Assembly (NCBI RefSeq): GCF_000718635.1
Contig: NZ_JOBF01000019.1
Span: forward strand, 1-64,000
Length of the DNA stretch: 64,000 bases
DNA from: Streptomyces varsoviensis
GTDB taxonomy: Bacteria > Actinomycetota > Actinomycetes > Streptomycetales > Streptomycetaceae
Direction of reading: 5' to 3'
Below are positions 1 through 9,201 of the stretch, one piece after another. The position numbers and the translations under genes are program-made. The stretch's first letter is position 1, and each line of letters begins with the position of its first letter. A model generated the notes under the pieces. That model was given only the letters and a program-made list of their open reading frames with translations. It ran no database searches and had not been told where the DNA came from.

Positions 1-363
1 GAGGCGGCGGGTGTCGACGAGGACGATGGCGCCGATGGCGCCGCGTACCAGGTCGTCCCACATGAACCAGAAACGGTCCTGGCCGGGCGTCCCGAACAGA
101 TAGAGGATCAGGTCGTCATCGAGCGTGATGCGGCCGAAATCCATCGCGACCGTGGTGGTCGTCTTGTCCTGCACATGGCTGAGATCGTCGATCCCGGCCG
201 AGGCGGAGGTCATCACGGCCTCGGTGCGCAACGGATTGATCTCCGAGACCGCGCCGACAAAGGTCGTCTTGCCCACGCCGAAGCCTCCCGCCACCACGAT
301 CTTCGCGGAGGTGGTGGAGCGGGCGGGTGCGGGCGACCCGCCGCTAGAGCTTCCGAAGTCCAC
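1..363 (-). CDS. cvnD1: Conservon GTPase CvnD (partial, runs off left edge)
   Basis: Small Ras-like GTP-binding protein of a conservon, the four-gene actinobacterial set thought to signal at the membrane like a G-protein-coupled system. Only the first 121 codons are present. The P-loop GGFGVGKT is at about residues 26-33, a switch/G3 region DTTTT-like stretch follows, and the G3 motif LFGTPGQDRF is near residue 95. The GTG start at 363 overlaps the end of cvnC by 20 bases, the usual coupled arrangement. The C-terminal G4/G5 motifs lie outside the window. Identification is firm from the motif and from the neighbours. Confidence 0.93.
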   Translation of the reverse strand, partial: MDFGSSSGGSPAPARSTTSAKIVVAGGFGVGKTTFVGAVSEINPLRTEAVMTSASAGIDDLSHVQDKTTTTVAMDFGRITLDDDLILYLFGTPGQDRFWFMWDDLVRGAIGAIVLVDTRRL

Positions 364-751
364 TGAGCACCCTTTCGAGCAGTGTCACATCCGGCGTCCC
401 GCCGGACTCGCCGCTGCCGCCCGGCTGGTGGATCGCCACCATTCCGGCCTCCGCGAGGTCCGCGACCAGAATCCGGGCCACACCGAGCGGCATGCTCAGC
501 AGCGCGGAGATCTCCGCGACCGACTTGACCTCCCGGCACAGGTGGCAGATCCGCTGGTGCTCGGGGAGCAGGCCCTGCAGGTGGACCGGGTCGGCCGTGG
601 AACTGACCAGCGCCTCGATGGCGAGCTGGTAACGCGGCCGGGTCCGGCCTCCCGTCATGGCGTAGGGGCGGACCAGCGGCTGGTCGCCTTCGTTCCCGTA
701 CGGCGCGTGGTGAGAGGCGCCGTACGGGCCGGGCGAGACGGGCGGGGTCAT
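344..751 (-). CDS. cvnC1: Conservon DUF742 protein CvnC
   Basis: DUF742 family protein of 135 residues, third gene of the conservon. The N-terminal third is Pro/Gly/His-rich. A winged-helix-like core follows (about residues 35-120) with the family signature around LPEHQRICHLCREVKSV and the helix-turn-helix-like SVAEISALLSMPLGVARILV. Such proteins are thought to bridge the roadblock protein and the GTPase rather than bind DNA; this is family inference. ATG at 751 is preceded by GGAGG at good spacing. An ORF extension to 886 lacks a ribosome site and is not used. There is a gap of 103 bases to cvnB. Confidence 0.93.
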   Translation of the reverse strand: MTPPVSPGPYGASHHAPYGNEGDQPLVRPYAMTGGRTRPRYQLAIEALVSSTADPVHLQGLLPEHQRICHLCREVKSVAEISALLSMPLGVARILVADLAEAGMVAIHQPGGSGESGGTPDVTLLERVLSGLRKL

Positions 752-854
752 TGATCCTCCGGGCGGGACAGCAGGATGGCAATAATGCCGTCGAGCGGGG
801 GCCGGTGGGGGCTTTTCGGCCGTACGGTCGGACGGACGGACGGTGGGCGGACGG

Positions 855-1277
855 TCAATTGAGCAGGCTGCCCTGCAATTCGGCACGGAGATCGGGCGTC
901 AGGACAGTGCCCGCCCGGTCGACGAGCAGGGCCATTTCGTAGCCGACGAGACCGATGTCGCACTCGGGGTGTGCGAGTACGGCCAGCGAAGAACCGTCGG
1001 ACACGGACATGATGAAGAGGAAGCCGCGCTCCATCTCCACCACGGTCTGGTTGACGCTGCCGCCCTCGAAGATCCGGGAGGCCCCGGAGGTGAGGGAGGT
1101 CAGGCCGGAGGCGACCGCGGCCAACTGGTCGGCGCGGTCGCGCGGGAACCCCTCGGACATCGCCAGAAGCAGTCCGTCGGCGGAGACCACCACCGTGTGG
1201 GACACCCCCGGGGTGTTGTCCACGAAGTTGGTGATCAACCAGTTCAGATTCTGCGCCGCCTGGCTCATCGGACTCAA
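855..1277 (-). CDS. cvnB1: Roadblock/LC7 domain protein CvnB
   Basis: Single roadblock/LC7 (longin-like) domain of about 140 residues, a family that acts on Ras-like GTPases as regulator or scaffold, here presumably CvnD. Family features include the opening NLNWLITNFVDNTPGVSH and the strand GFLFIMSVSDGSSLAVL. The gene directly follows the cvnA stop codon (TAG, then TTG with no gap), so translation is probably coupled. Two starts are possible: TTG at 1277 has AGGAG six bases upstream inside the cvnA end; ATG at 1268 gives the 137-residue form common in the family but has poor Shine-Dalgarno spacing. The TTG is used here. Confidence 0.92.
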   Translation of the reverse strand: MSPMSQAAQNLNWLITNFVDNTPGVSHTVVVSADGLLLAMSEGFPRDRADQLAAVASGLTSLTSGASRIFEGGSVNQTVVEMERGFLFIMSVSDGSSLAVLAHPECDIGLVGYEMALLVDRAGTVLTPDLRAELQGSLLN

Positions 1278-4200
1278 CTAACGCTCCTGCTGGTAATTGG
1301 GGTCAATGCCGTGGTTGCCGGTGGTCTGACCGCTGCCGGCCTGACGCCCCTGCTGGATACCGCGGCGAAGATTGGTCAGTCGCCCGCGCACATCGTCCGG
1401 TGCGCGGGAGACCTGCGGGCCGGCCGGATGGGACTGCTGCTGCGCGGTCCCCTCCACGAGATTCGCCCGCGGCACGCGCCGCGGCAGCCCGGATGACGTG
1501 ATGCCGCCCGCGGCCGGTTCGCGTATCTGCTCGGCCCGCCGCCAGCGCTCGTCGTTGGGCGAGCTGCGCCAGCCGTCGGCGGGAGCCACCGGTTCCAGGC
1601 CCGGACCGCCCTGGCCCTGCGGCCGGCCCTGGTCCTGACCCGGCGCCGGCTGCTGGAGCGCGGCCTGCGGCTCACGCCGCGGCAGGCCCGGCGCCGGGGC
1701 GGGCGCCTGCGGGGTGGGCTGCGACGGTACGGAACCGGCGGCGTCCTCGCGGGGCCCGCTGAACCAGTCCGACTCCAGCGTGTCGAACAGCGGCGTCCGG
1801 CCGTCCCCGGGCCCGGCGGGCGGCAGCGCGCCCTCCTGCGTGGGAGCGCCCATGTGCTGCGCACCGCCCGGCTGACCACCGCGGGTGGGAAGCGGCCCGC
1901 GCGGGAACTGCCCGGTGTCGCCCAGCGCGTCGGGGCCGGGCTGCGCGAACTCGCCGGTGTCGTTGCGCGCGCCCGTACCCGGTTGCGCGAACTCGCCCGT
2001 GTCGTTGCGTACGCCCGTACCCGGCTGTGCGAACTCGCCCGTGTCGCCGGGGCCGCCGATGCTGGGGAACTGCGAGGTCTCGCCGGGGTCGTTGCCGCCC
2101 TGACCGGGCCGCGCGAACTGGCCGGTGTCGTTACGGCCGTCCTGCCCCGGCTGTGCGTACGAGCCGGTGTCGCCCAGTGCGTCGCGGCCGGGCTGGGCGT
2201 ATTCGCCGGTGTCATTGCGCGCGCCCGTACCCGGTTGTGCGAACTCGCCCGTGTCGCCGGGGCCCCCGATGCGCGGGAACTGGGACGTCTCGCCGAGGTC
2301 GTTGCCGCCCTGACCGAGCTGCGCGAACCGGCCCGTGTCGGCGCGGTCGCCGCCCTGGTCGGGCTGTGCGTACGGGCCGGTGTCGCCCAGTGCGTCGCGG
2401 CCGGGCTGGGTGTATTCGCCGGTGTCGTTGCGCGCGCCCGTACCCGGTTGCGCGAACTCCCCGGTGTCGCCGGGGCCGCCGATGCTGGGGAACTGCGAGG
2501 TCTCGCCGAGACTGTCGCCGCCCTGGCCGAGGCGGGGGAACTGGCCGGTGTCGCCGCGACCGCCCTGGCCGGGCTGGGCGAACTGTCCGCTGTCTTGGGG
2601 GCCGCGGGGGCCACCGGAACCGGGCCGGGTGAACCCGCCCGTGTCGCCGGGGCCGGCCAGCGGCGCGCCGGCGCCGTCCGTGTCGCGGGTGCCGAGACGG
2701 TTGAAGGCGGACGGGGCGTCCACGTCCTCGTGGCCGCGCGGGCTGTCCTGCCGGCCGCGCGGGGAGCCGTCCTCGGCGAGCGGCCAGTCGTCCACGGGGG
2801 AGCCGGAGCCGGGGCGCTGCTCGTTGTCGCTGCCCCAACTCGTGGCGGGCTGCCGGGAACTGCGGCCGGCGAGGCCGTCGGCGGGGCCGCCGGACAGCTC
2901 GCCCGCGGGGCCGCGGGGCGGGAGCTGCGGACGGCGGGCCCGGTCGCCCGAGCCGGGCGCGCCGGTCGGCGGGGCGACGGAGGGGCCCGGGCCCTTGCCG
3001 CGCGGCTGGATCGCCGGACGCCCGTCGGGACGGGTGCTCATCCGCTCCGTACCGGCGGGGCGCGGGGCGCCGCTGTCGAAGAGGCTGGCGCCGCCCGACG
3101 GGGGCGCGGCCGGGGCGAGGCCCGCGCCGACGGGCCGGGTCGGCAGGCCGCTCTCGGTGGTGCCGGGACGGCCGGACTGGTCGCCGGGGCCGGCCCCCGG
3201 GCCGCCCTGACCGGGCCTGCCGGGCAGGCCGCCCTGACCGGCCTGGCCCGCCTGGCCGCCCTGGCCCCCCTTGCCCGGCAGCGCCGGACGCGATCCGGGG
3301 CCGGGCATCTGACGGCGCGGCGGCGCGGAGTCGACGAGGCCGGGGCCGGCGTTGGGGTTGCCGCCGGGGGCGCCGGGCGCGGACCCGCCGGGCGCGTTGC
3401 TCGGCACCGGCTTCTTGCCGCCCTGGGCGACGTCGACCGGCAGCATGACGAGCGCGGTCGTGCCGCCCGAGTCGGACGGCCGGAGCTGGATGCGGATGCC
3501 GTGGCGCAGGGAGAGCCGGCCGACCACGAAGAGGCCCATGCGCCGGGAGACGGACACGTCCACCGTCGGCGGGCTGGCGAGCCGCTCGTTGATCGCGGCG
3601 AGGTCCTCGGGCGAGAGCCCGATACCGGTGTCGTGGATCTCGACGAGCACCCGCCCGTCGGGCAGCGCGTGACCGGTGACCTTGACCTTGGTCTGCGGGG
3701 ACGAGAACGACGTGGCGTTCTCCAGCAGCTCGGCGAGGAGGTGCACGAGGTCGTTGACGACGCGGCCGGCGACCTCGGTCGGCGGCACCCCGCTGAGTTC
3801 GATGCGCTCGTACTGCTCCACCTCGGACGCGGCGGCGCGCAGCACGTCGACGAGGGGGACGGGCCGGGTCCAGCGGCGGCCCGGCTCCTCGCCCGCGAGG
3901 ACGAGGAGGTTCTCGCCGTTACGGCGCATACGGGTCGCGAGGTGGTCCAGCTTGAAGAGCGAGGAGAGCTGGTCCGGGTCGGCCTCGCGGCTCTCCAGCT
4001 CGGAGATGAGCGAGAGCTGGCGCTGGATGAGGCCCTGGCTGCGGCGCGAGAGGTTGGTGAACATCGCGTTGACGTTGCCCCGCAGCATGGCCTGCTCGGA
4101 GGCGAGGCGGACGGCCTCGCGGTGCACGTCGTCGAAGGCCGCGGCCACCTTGCCGATCTCGTCCCGGCTGTGCACGCCGACGGACTCGACGGAGGTGTCC

Positions 4201-5489
4201 ACGTCCTGCGGGTCGATCTCGGAGAGCTGCTTGACCAGCTCGGGCAGCCGCTCCTGGGCGACCGTCTGCGCGGTGTCCTGGAGCCGGCGCAGCGAGCGCA
4301 CCATGGAGCGCGCCACGACGAACGCGCCGACCAGCGAGATGCCGAGCACCAGCACGATCAGCGCACTGTTGAGGATCGCGTCCTGCTGGGCGTCGGCGCG
4401 CAGCTCGCGCGCCTTCTGGTCCATCTGCGTCAGCAGCGTCTGCTCGATCTTGGACATCTCTTCGAGCTTGACGCTGTCCTGGTCGTACCAGTCCTGGTAC
4501 GACGTCTTCTCGGACTTGACGCCGTCCTGCTTGCCGAGCCAGCGCTCCGCGTTGGCGTTCGCGGTGGTGATCTCGGTCTGGCCGCCGTTGAGCGCCCGCA
4601 TCAGCTCTTCGGTGGAGGCGCCCGAGCGGATCGCGGTGAAGCGGCGCAGCGCCTCGTCCTCGCTCTCCAGGGCCGACTTGCCGTACTGCCGGTCGTTCTC
4701 GGAGAGGTGCGGGCCCTTGGAAGGGTTGGCGAGCGCGGCGCTGAGCACGGCGCGCTGGATGGACGCGTACTCCTTGGCGGAGGAGAACGTGGCGAGCGCG
4801 CGGGTGCTCGTGATCATCTCGGGGTTGCTGGTCGCCTGCGCCATGTCCTGGGAGAGCGAGAGCAGCGAGGTGATCAGCGCGTCGTAGTTGCCGACGGTCC
4901 GGGAGATGTACTCCTTGTCGTCGTACGCGCCCGCGCGGATGTCCTTGATCTTGTCGAGCTGCTTGGAGATGTCGACGAGCGTGGTCCGGACGCCGACCAT
5001 CGACGGGTCCTCGGGCTTGACCTTGTCCGTGGCCTGCTTGAACGCCGCGATCGCGCGGTCGGTGCCCAGGCGCGGCGCGATGACGCCCTGGTCGTCCTTC
5101 TTCTGCCCACCGGTCAGCGGGCCCGCGGACTTGTCCCGCTCCTCCTGGAGCGCGTCGGCGAGCCGGGTGGCCTGCTGCGTCATCTCGGTGAGCAGCTTCA
5201 TGTGGTCGAGCTGGTCGATCTTCTCCAGCGAGTCCTGGATACGCAGCGCTCCCAGGGTCGTCGCGGCGACCACCGGGAGGGCCAGCAGGGAGACCAGACG
5301 GGTACTGATGCGCCAGTTGCGCAGGGCAACGCGGGGACCGGGGCCGGTCTGCTTCTTCGCCTTCGGCCGCTCGGACGGCTCGCCGCCACTCGGCGCGTCG
5401 GCAGCCGCGCCGGCAGCTCCGCGGTCGGTCGAACCGCGTGGCTCCGGCTCCGCCGCGGCGTTGCCATCTCTCTTGAAACGTCCCTGCAC
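1278..5489 (-). CDS. cvnA1: Conservon sensor kinase-like protein CvnA (nitrate/nitrite-sensing domain)
   Basis: Membrane sensor histidine-kinase-like protein of about 1403 residues, first gene of the conservon. Order: basic N-terminus, transmembrane segment about 61-83, extracytoplasmic NIT (nitrate/nitrite-sensing) helical domain about 90-370, transmembrane segment about 371-394, HAMP, a helical stretch with a candidate H-box LDHLATRMRRN, then an HATPase_c domain (N-box ELLENATSFSS, G-box HDTGIGLS, about 560-690). The remaining 700 residues are Gly/Pro/Gln-rich and disordered, with degenerate repeats built on GDTGEFAQPG at about residues 950-1200. GTG at 5489 with GAGG upstream matches relatives; the frame stays open to 5597. 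No response regulator is adjacent, as expected for conservons. Confidence 0.92.
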   Translation of the reverse strand: MQGRFKRDGNAAAEPEPRGSTDRGAAGAAADAPSGGEPSERPKAKKQTGPGPRVALRNWRISTRLVSLLALPVVAATTLGALRIQDSLEKIDQLDHMKLLTEMTQQATRLADALQEERDKSAGPLTGGQKKDDQGVIAPRLGTDRAIAAFKQATDKVKPEDPSMVGVRTTLVDISKQLDKIKDIRAGAYDDKEYISRTVGNYDALITSLLSLSQDMAQATSNPEMITSTRALATFSSAKEYASIQRAVLSAALANPSKGPHLSENDRQYGKSALESEDEALRRFTAIRSGASTEELMRALNGGQTEITTANANAERWLGKQDGVKSEKTSYQDWYDQDSVKLEEMSKIEQTLLTQMDQKARELRADAQQDAILNSALIVLVLGISLVGAFVVARSMVRSLRRLQDTAQTVAQERLPELVKQLSEIDPQDVDTSVESVGVHSRDEIGKVAAAFDDVHREAVRLASEQAMLRGNVNAMFTNLSRRSQGLIQRQLSLISELESREADPDQLSSLFKLDHLATRMRRNGENLLVLAGEEPGRRWTRPVPLVDVLRAAASEVEQYERIELSGVPPTEVAGRVVNDLVHLLAELLENATSFSSPQTKVKVTGHALPDGRVLVEIHDTGIGLSPEDLAAINERLASPPTVDVSVSRRMGLFVVGRLSLRHGIRIQLRPSDSGGTTALVMLPVDVAQGGKKPVPSNAPGGSAPGAPGGNPNAGPGLVDSAPPRRQMPGPGSRPALPGKGGQGGQAGQAGQGGLPGRPGQGGPGAGPGDQSGRPGTTESGLPTRPVGAGLAPAAPPSGGASLFDSGAPRPAGTERMSTRPDGRPAIQPRGKGPGPSVAPPTGAPGSGDRARRPQLPPRGPAGELSGGPADGLAGRSSRQPATSWGSDNEQRPGSGSPVDDWPLAEDGSPRGRQDSPRGHEDVDAPSAFNRLGTRDTDGAGAPLAGPGDTGGFTRPGSGGPRGPQDSGQFAQPGQGGRGDTGQFPRLGQGGDSLGETSQFPSIGGPGDTGEFAQPGTGARNDTGEYTQPGRDALGDTGPYAQPDQGGDRADTGRFAQLGQGGNDLGETSQFPRIGGPGDTGEFAQPGTGARNDTGEYAQPGRDALGDTGSYAQPGQDGRNDTGQFARPGQGGNDPGETSQFPSIGGPGDTGEFAQPGTGVRNDTGEFAQPGTGARNDTGEFAQPGPDALGDTGQFPRGPLPTRGGQPGGAQHMGAPTQEGALPPAGPGDGRTPLFDTLESDWFSGPREDAAGSVPSQPTPQAPAPAPGLPRREPQAALQQPAPGQDQGRPQGQGGPGLEPVAPADGWRSSPNDERWRRAEQIREPAAGGITSSGLPRRVPRANLVEGTAQQQSHPAGPQVSRAPDDVRGRLTNLRRGIQQGRQAGSGQTTGNHGIDPNYQQER

Positions 5490-6042
5490 TAGCGTCGCAA
5501 CCTCTGGACCAGGCGTCCCTCCGCGAGCGGCGGAACGGTGTCGAGTCGTGGGGGACCGCGCGGCCCCCCATGGCGGTCGTGAGTTCCGGCGCGCCACCCC
5601 TCATGTCATTCCGACCGCCGCTTCGGCGCGGTTCTGCGCCCATCGCGCGCCGGATGATTCGTACGGCGGTCCGTGGAATTCCAGCACAGTGCAGGATCTC
5701 CAACAAGAGCAGCAGTCGTGCAGACGATGTGAGTAACGCTATGTGCGGCGGGGGTCACCAGGCGTGCAAAGTCGCGTCCGTGATTTCGGACTTATGGGTA
5801 CGAGTCGCTCGCGGGCGTCGCCTGCCCCGGTAGCGGTAATCGGGAGCGGAACGTCTGGTTCGGTGGTGCAATGTCCGTTTCGCGGGGGCGGGCGTGCCGC
5901 CGCTTATGGGGCTTTTGTCATAGACCTCGTGAGGAAACTCACATGCTTCACGTGACTTTTCTCGCGGATCAGTGGGGATAGCGGTGCCTAGCCTTGACGT
6001 TTACACAGGCAACGGAAACGACAACCGCGAGGCGGCCCCGCA
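5490..6042. other. Intergenic region upstream of cvnA and the 59-aa peptide gene
   Basis: About 550 bases without a supported gene, between the divergent cvnA and the small peptide gene at 6043. It must carry promoters in both directions, but I found no clear -35/-10 pair for either. The section from about 5920 to 6000 is less GC-rich than its surroundings and contains an imperfect inverted repeat, TCAC at 5938-5941 facing GTGA at 5951-5954. ORFs read here on both strands look like GC-frame artefacts. Confidence 0.5.
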
Positions 6043-6222
6043 GTGAAGAAGACGATGATGTTCCGGAACATAGCCAACCCGCGTCGTACGACCCTCGCGC
6101 ACCTCAAGGACGCCGAGGAACTGGTGACGCCGGTGGCGGAAGCGCCGGAGCACTCCGTCGAACTGCCCACGCAGACGGCCAACCCGCGCCGCACGACGCT
6201 GGCCAACGCGCCCAAGGTCTGA
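6043..6222 (+). CDS. Small 59-aa peptide with duplicated ANPRRTTL motif, function unknown
   Basis: I do not recognise this gene. It encodes 59 residues with no cysteine and no membrane segment: basic start VKKTMMFRNI, the octapeptide ANPRRTTL at residues 11-18, an acidic spacer, then the identical ANPRRTTL at 46-53 and a short tail ANAPKV. The two copies use different codons at several positions (CGTCGTACGACC versus CGCCGCACGACG), so the peptide and not just the DNA appears conserved. GTG at 6043 has GAGG about ten bases upstream; ATG at 6055 is an alternative. It lies divergent to the conservon and 174 bases ahead of the FAH hydrolase gene. A secreted signal, a modified-peptide precursor or a small docking protein are all possible. 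Confidence 0.65.
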   Translation: MKKTMMFRNIANPRRTTLAHLKDAEELVTPVAEAPEHSVELPTQTANPRRTTLANAPKV

Positions 6223-6396
6223 GGCGGGCGAACGCCCCCGAGGGCCGGCCCCGCCCACGAACGCCCCCTCCGCCGCGAATCCACCGGAAGGCGGCCGGGG
6301 TCCCGCCGTACCCCGCGTTAGCCTGGAGCGTCACTCTCCGGCCGACGGACGGCCGGCGGATTCCGAGCAGTGAAAGTGAAGGGGTAGCGGCTTCCC

Positions 6397-7197
6397 GTGC
6401 GCATCGCCAGGTTCTCCATCGACGGCAACGTCGCCTTCGGCGTCGTAGAAGGAGATGTCGAAGCAGCCAAGGCAGGGACCGCCGAAGGCGGCCCGGTCCT
6501 CGACATCATCAAGGGACACCCCTTCGCCGAGTTCGAACGCTCCGGCCAGAAGGTTCCGCTGGACAAGGTGCGGCTGCTGCCGCCCGTCCTCCCCAACAAG
6601 GTCGTCGCGGTCGGCCGCAACTACGCCGAGCACGCGGCCGAGCTGGGCAACGCCGTCCCCGAGGCGCCCTTCGCCTTCTTCAAGCCGTCCACCTCGGTGA
6701 TCGGCCCCGGCGACGCCATCGCGTACCCCTCCTTCTCCTCGGAGGTGCACCACGAGGCCGAGCTGGCCGTGGTCATCGGCCGTATGTGCCGCGAGGTGCC
6801 GCGGGAACGCGTCAAGGACGTCATCCTCGGCTACACCTGCGCCAACGACGTCACCGCGCGCGACGTCCAGAAGCGCGAGAAGCAGTGGGCGCGGGCCAAG
6901 GGCTTCGACACCTCCTGCCCGCTGGGCCCCTGGGTGGAGACCGAGCTGGACCCGGCGGACCTCGGGATCATGTGCACCGTCAACGGCGAACAGCGCCAGC
7001 TCGGCCGCACGGGCGAGATGATCCACTCCATCGAGGACCTGATCGTGAACCTCACCGAGGCGATGACGCTGCTCCCCGGCGACGTCGTCCTCACCGGCAC
7101 CCCGGCGGGCGTCGGCCCCCTCAACGTCGGCGACGAGGTCGCCGTCACCATCGAAGGCATCGGCACTCTCACCAATAAGGTGATCAAGCGTGGTTAG
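6397..7197 (+). CDS. Fumarylacetoacetate hydrolase family protein
   Basis: Cytosolic metal-dependent hydrolase/isomerase/decarboxylase of the FAH superfamily, 266 residues, the usual size for the single-domain bacterial form. The metal-binding acids sit in [11 protein letters not shown] (E120, E122) and in [12 protein letters not shown] (around D151); the [11 protein letters not shown] loop near residue 232 is also typical. The substrate cannot be read from sequence: members act on 2-keto-3-deoxy acids, acylpyruvates or oxaloacetate. GTG start at 6397 after a weak GGGG. Its stop overlaps the gltX start by eight bases, so the two are probably co-translated; this pairing is usual in Streptomyces and does not indicate a shared pathway. 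Confidence 0.9.
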   Translation: MRIARFSIDGNVAFGVVEGDVEAAKAGTAEGGPVLDIIKGHPFAEFERSGQKVPLDKVRLLPPVLPNKVVAVGRNYAEHAAELGNAVPEAPFAFFKPSTSVIGPGDAIAYPSFSSEVHHEAELAVVIGRMCREVPRERVKDVILGYTCANDVTARDVQKREKQWARAKGFDTSCPLGPWVETELDPADLGIMCTVNGEQRQLGRTGEMIHSIEDLIVNLTEAMTLLPGDVVLTGTPAGVGPLNVGDEVAVTIEGIGTLTNKVIKRG

Positions 7198-8677
7198 CGC
7201 ATCCCCCTCCTCTTCCGTGCGTGTTCGTTTCTGTCCCTCGCCGACCGGCAACCCCCACGTGGGCCTGGTCCGCACCGCCCTCTTCAACTGGGCGTTCGCG
7301 CGCCACCACCAGGGCACCCTGGTCTTCCGCATCGAGGACACCGACGCGGCCCGCGACTCCGAGGAGTCGTACGAGCAGTTGCTCGGCGCGATGCGCTGGC
7401 TGGGCTTCGACTGGGACGAGGGCCCCGAGGTCGGCGGCCCGCACGAGCCGTACCGGCAGTCGCAGCGGATGGACATCTACCGCGACGTCGCCCAGAGGCT
7501 CAAGGACGCCGGCCACGCGTACGACTGCTACTGCACCACCGAGGAACTGGACGCGCGCCGCGAGTCGGCCCGCGCGGCGGGGAAGCCGTCCGGCTACGAC
7601 GGCAAGTGCCGCGACCTGACCGCCGAGCAGGTCGCGACATACCGGGCCGAGGGCCGGACGCCGATCGTCCGCTTCCGTATGCCGGACGAGACGATCACCT
7701 TCACGGACCTGGTCCGCGGTGAGCTGACGTTCACCGCGGAGAACGTGCCGGACTACGGGATCGTACGGGCCAACGGCGCACCGCTCTACACGCTGGTCAA
7801 CCCGGTCGACGACGCGCTGATGGAGATCACGCACGTGCTGCGCGGCGAGGACCTGCTCTCCTCGACCCCGCGCCAGATCGCGCTCTACAAGGCGCTGACG
7901 GAACTGGGCATCGCGAAGACGACGCCGGAGTTCGGGCACCTCCCGTACGTCATGGGCGAGGGCAACAAGAAGCTCTCCAAGCGCGACCCCCAGGCATCGC
8001 TGAACCTCTACCGCGAGCGCGGCTTCCTGCCGGAGGGGCTGCTCAACTACCTCTCGCTGCTCGGCTGGTCCTTCTCCGCCGACCAGGACGTCTTCTCCAT
8101 CGACGAGATGGTGGCGAAGTTCGAGATCGAGGACGTCAACGCCAATCCCGCCCGCTTCGACCTGAAGAAGGCCGAGGCGATCAACGCCGACCACATCCGG
8201 CAGCTCGACCCGGCCGCCTTCGCCGCGGCCTGCGCCCCCTGGCTGGAGGCCCCGCACGCCAACTGGGCGCCCGAGGACTTCGACCAGGCCGCCTGGGAGG
8301 CGATCGCGCCGTACGCGCAGACGCGGGTCACGGTCCTGTCCGACATCACGGCCAACGTCGACTTCCTCTTCCGGCAGACCCCGGTCGAGGACGAGGCGTC
8401 CTGGAACAAGGCCATGAAGGAAGGCTCCGACGCGCTCCTGCGCACCGCCCGCGCCAAGCTCGCCGACGCCGACTGGAGCAGCGCCGACGCCCTCAAGGAG
8501 GCCGTCCTCGCCGCCGGCGAGGAGCACGGCCTCAAACTCGGCAAGGCCCAGGCCCCCGTCCGCGTAGCCGTAACCGGCCGCACCGTCGGCCTCCCCCTCT
8601 TCGAGTCCCTCCAAATCCTCGGCCGCGCCCGCACCCTGCCGCGCATCGACGCGGCGCTGGCCAAGCTCACGGCCTGA
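7190..8677 (+). CDS. gltX: Glutamyl-tRNA synthetase
   Basis: Class I aminoacyl-tRNA synthetase, 495 residues, charging tRNA-Glu. The HIGH-type motif appears as [10 protein letters not shown] (about residues 17-26) and the KMSKS equivalent as KKLSKRD (about 259-265). The anticodon-binding helical domain fills the C-terminal third. Actinobacteria generally lack glutaminyl-tRNA synthetase, so this enzyme probably also forms Glu-tRNA-Gln for amidation by GatCAB; that is family knowledge. GTG at 7190 with AAGGTG upstream overlaps the preceding stop. A strong hairpin follows the gene. Five Glu and Gln tRNA genes lie 2.6 kb downstream. Confidence 0.97.
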   Translation: MVSASPSSSVRVRFCPSPTGNPHVGLVRTALFNWAFARHHQGTLVFRIEDTDAARDSEESYEQLLGAMRWLGFDWDEGPEVGGPHEPYRQSQRMDIYRDVAQRLKDAGHAYDCYCTTEELDARRESARAAGKPSGYDGKCRDLTAEQVATYRAEGRTPIVRFRMPDETITFTDLVRGELTFTAENVPDYGIVRANGAPLYTLVNPVDDALMEITHVLRGEDLLSSTPRQIALYKALTELGIAKTTPEFGHLPYVMGEGNKKLSKRDPQASLNLYRERGFLPEGLLNYLSLLGWSFSADQDVFSIDEMVAKFEIEDVNANPARFDLKKAEAINADHIRQLDPAAFAAACAPWLEAPHANWAPEDFDQAAWEAIAPYAQTRVTVLSDITANVDFLFRQTPVEDEASWNKAMKEGSDALLRTARAKLADADWSSADALKEAVLAAGEEHGLKLGKAQAPVRVAVTGRTVGLPLFESLQILGRARTLPRIDAALAKLTA

Positions 8678-8687
8678 CGCCGTACGG

Positions 8688-8728
8688 CCAAGGGCCCGGA
8701 AACCGCTTAGCGGCTTCCGGGCCCTTGG
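8688..8728 (+). terminator. Hairpin terminator after gltX
   Basis: Near-perfect stem: CCAAGGGCCCGGAA at 8688-8701 pairs with TTCCGGGCCCTTGG at 8715-8728, with a few extra pairs around a short TTAG loop. No T-tract follows, as is common for GC-rich actinobacterial terminators. Confidence 0.8.
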
Positions 8729-8858
8729 TGTACGAGCGTGGTGATCAGGCCGCCGTCAGATTGACGGGGCCCACGGTAGAGGCCAGCCCTTCCCGACCGC
8801 ATCCAGGACCCCCGGTCTTACGCGCCCGAGCCAACCGTGAACGCCCGCGACCGTCCAT

Positions 8859-9166
8859 TCACTCGTCGTGACCGCCCGTATACGTGCCGAGACCGGGCCA
8901 CGCGACACTGCCCACGCTGCCGGGCCGCAGAGAGATCAACTGCGCCGCACGCTCCGGCCTCCGCACCGCCACCGAAACCCGGCCGCCGCAGAAGCGACGT
9001 GAGCACTCCCGTCCTCGTAGGCGAGCCCCCGGGCGGCGACATGAGCGTCCCGCTCACCTTCCGTGGTGGCGTACTCCTCGACTACGGCGAATAGCCGTGG
9101 CGCGGTCGCTTCGACCAGCTCGCGGATTTCCGGGTCGAAGTTGTCGGGACGGGCAGGGGGAGCTGT
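8859..9166 (-). pseudogene. Frameshifted remnant of a small actinobacterial protein beside the XRE gene
   Basis: Read on the minus strand, one frame gives a coherent segment: DNFDPEIRELVEATAPRLF, then AVVEEYATTEGERDAHV and GLAYEDGSA, which I recall as the start of a conserved small protein often found divergent to XRE/DUF397 genes in Streptomyces. It then hits nonsense. A second frame continues plausibly (VAVRRPERAAQLISLRPG) and stops at 8859-8861. No ATG, GTG or TTG lies in frame ahead of the first segment. I read this as a gene broken by a frameshift near 8960-8980 and lacking a start. Identification of the parent family is from memory only. Confidence 0.45.
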
Positions 9167-9201
9167 GACGCGTTGGTACGTGCCCTGACGGAAGGAGATC
9201 G

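Noticed and set aside
1854..5492. A 1212-codon open frame on the plus strand opposite cvnA
   Set aside because: It mirrors the G/C-ending codons of cvnA, gives Arg/Ala/Gly/Val-rich sequence without domains, and the opposite strand holds a clear multi-domain protein.
6043..6222. The 59-residue peptide as an ATP-grasp-modified (graspetide) or lanthipeptide precursor
   Set aside because: It has TT...EE residues but not the regular spacing, has no cysteine, and no ATP-grasp, LanM, radical SAM or YcaO gene lies nearby apart from the unrelated ddlA.
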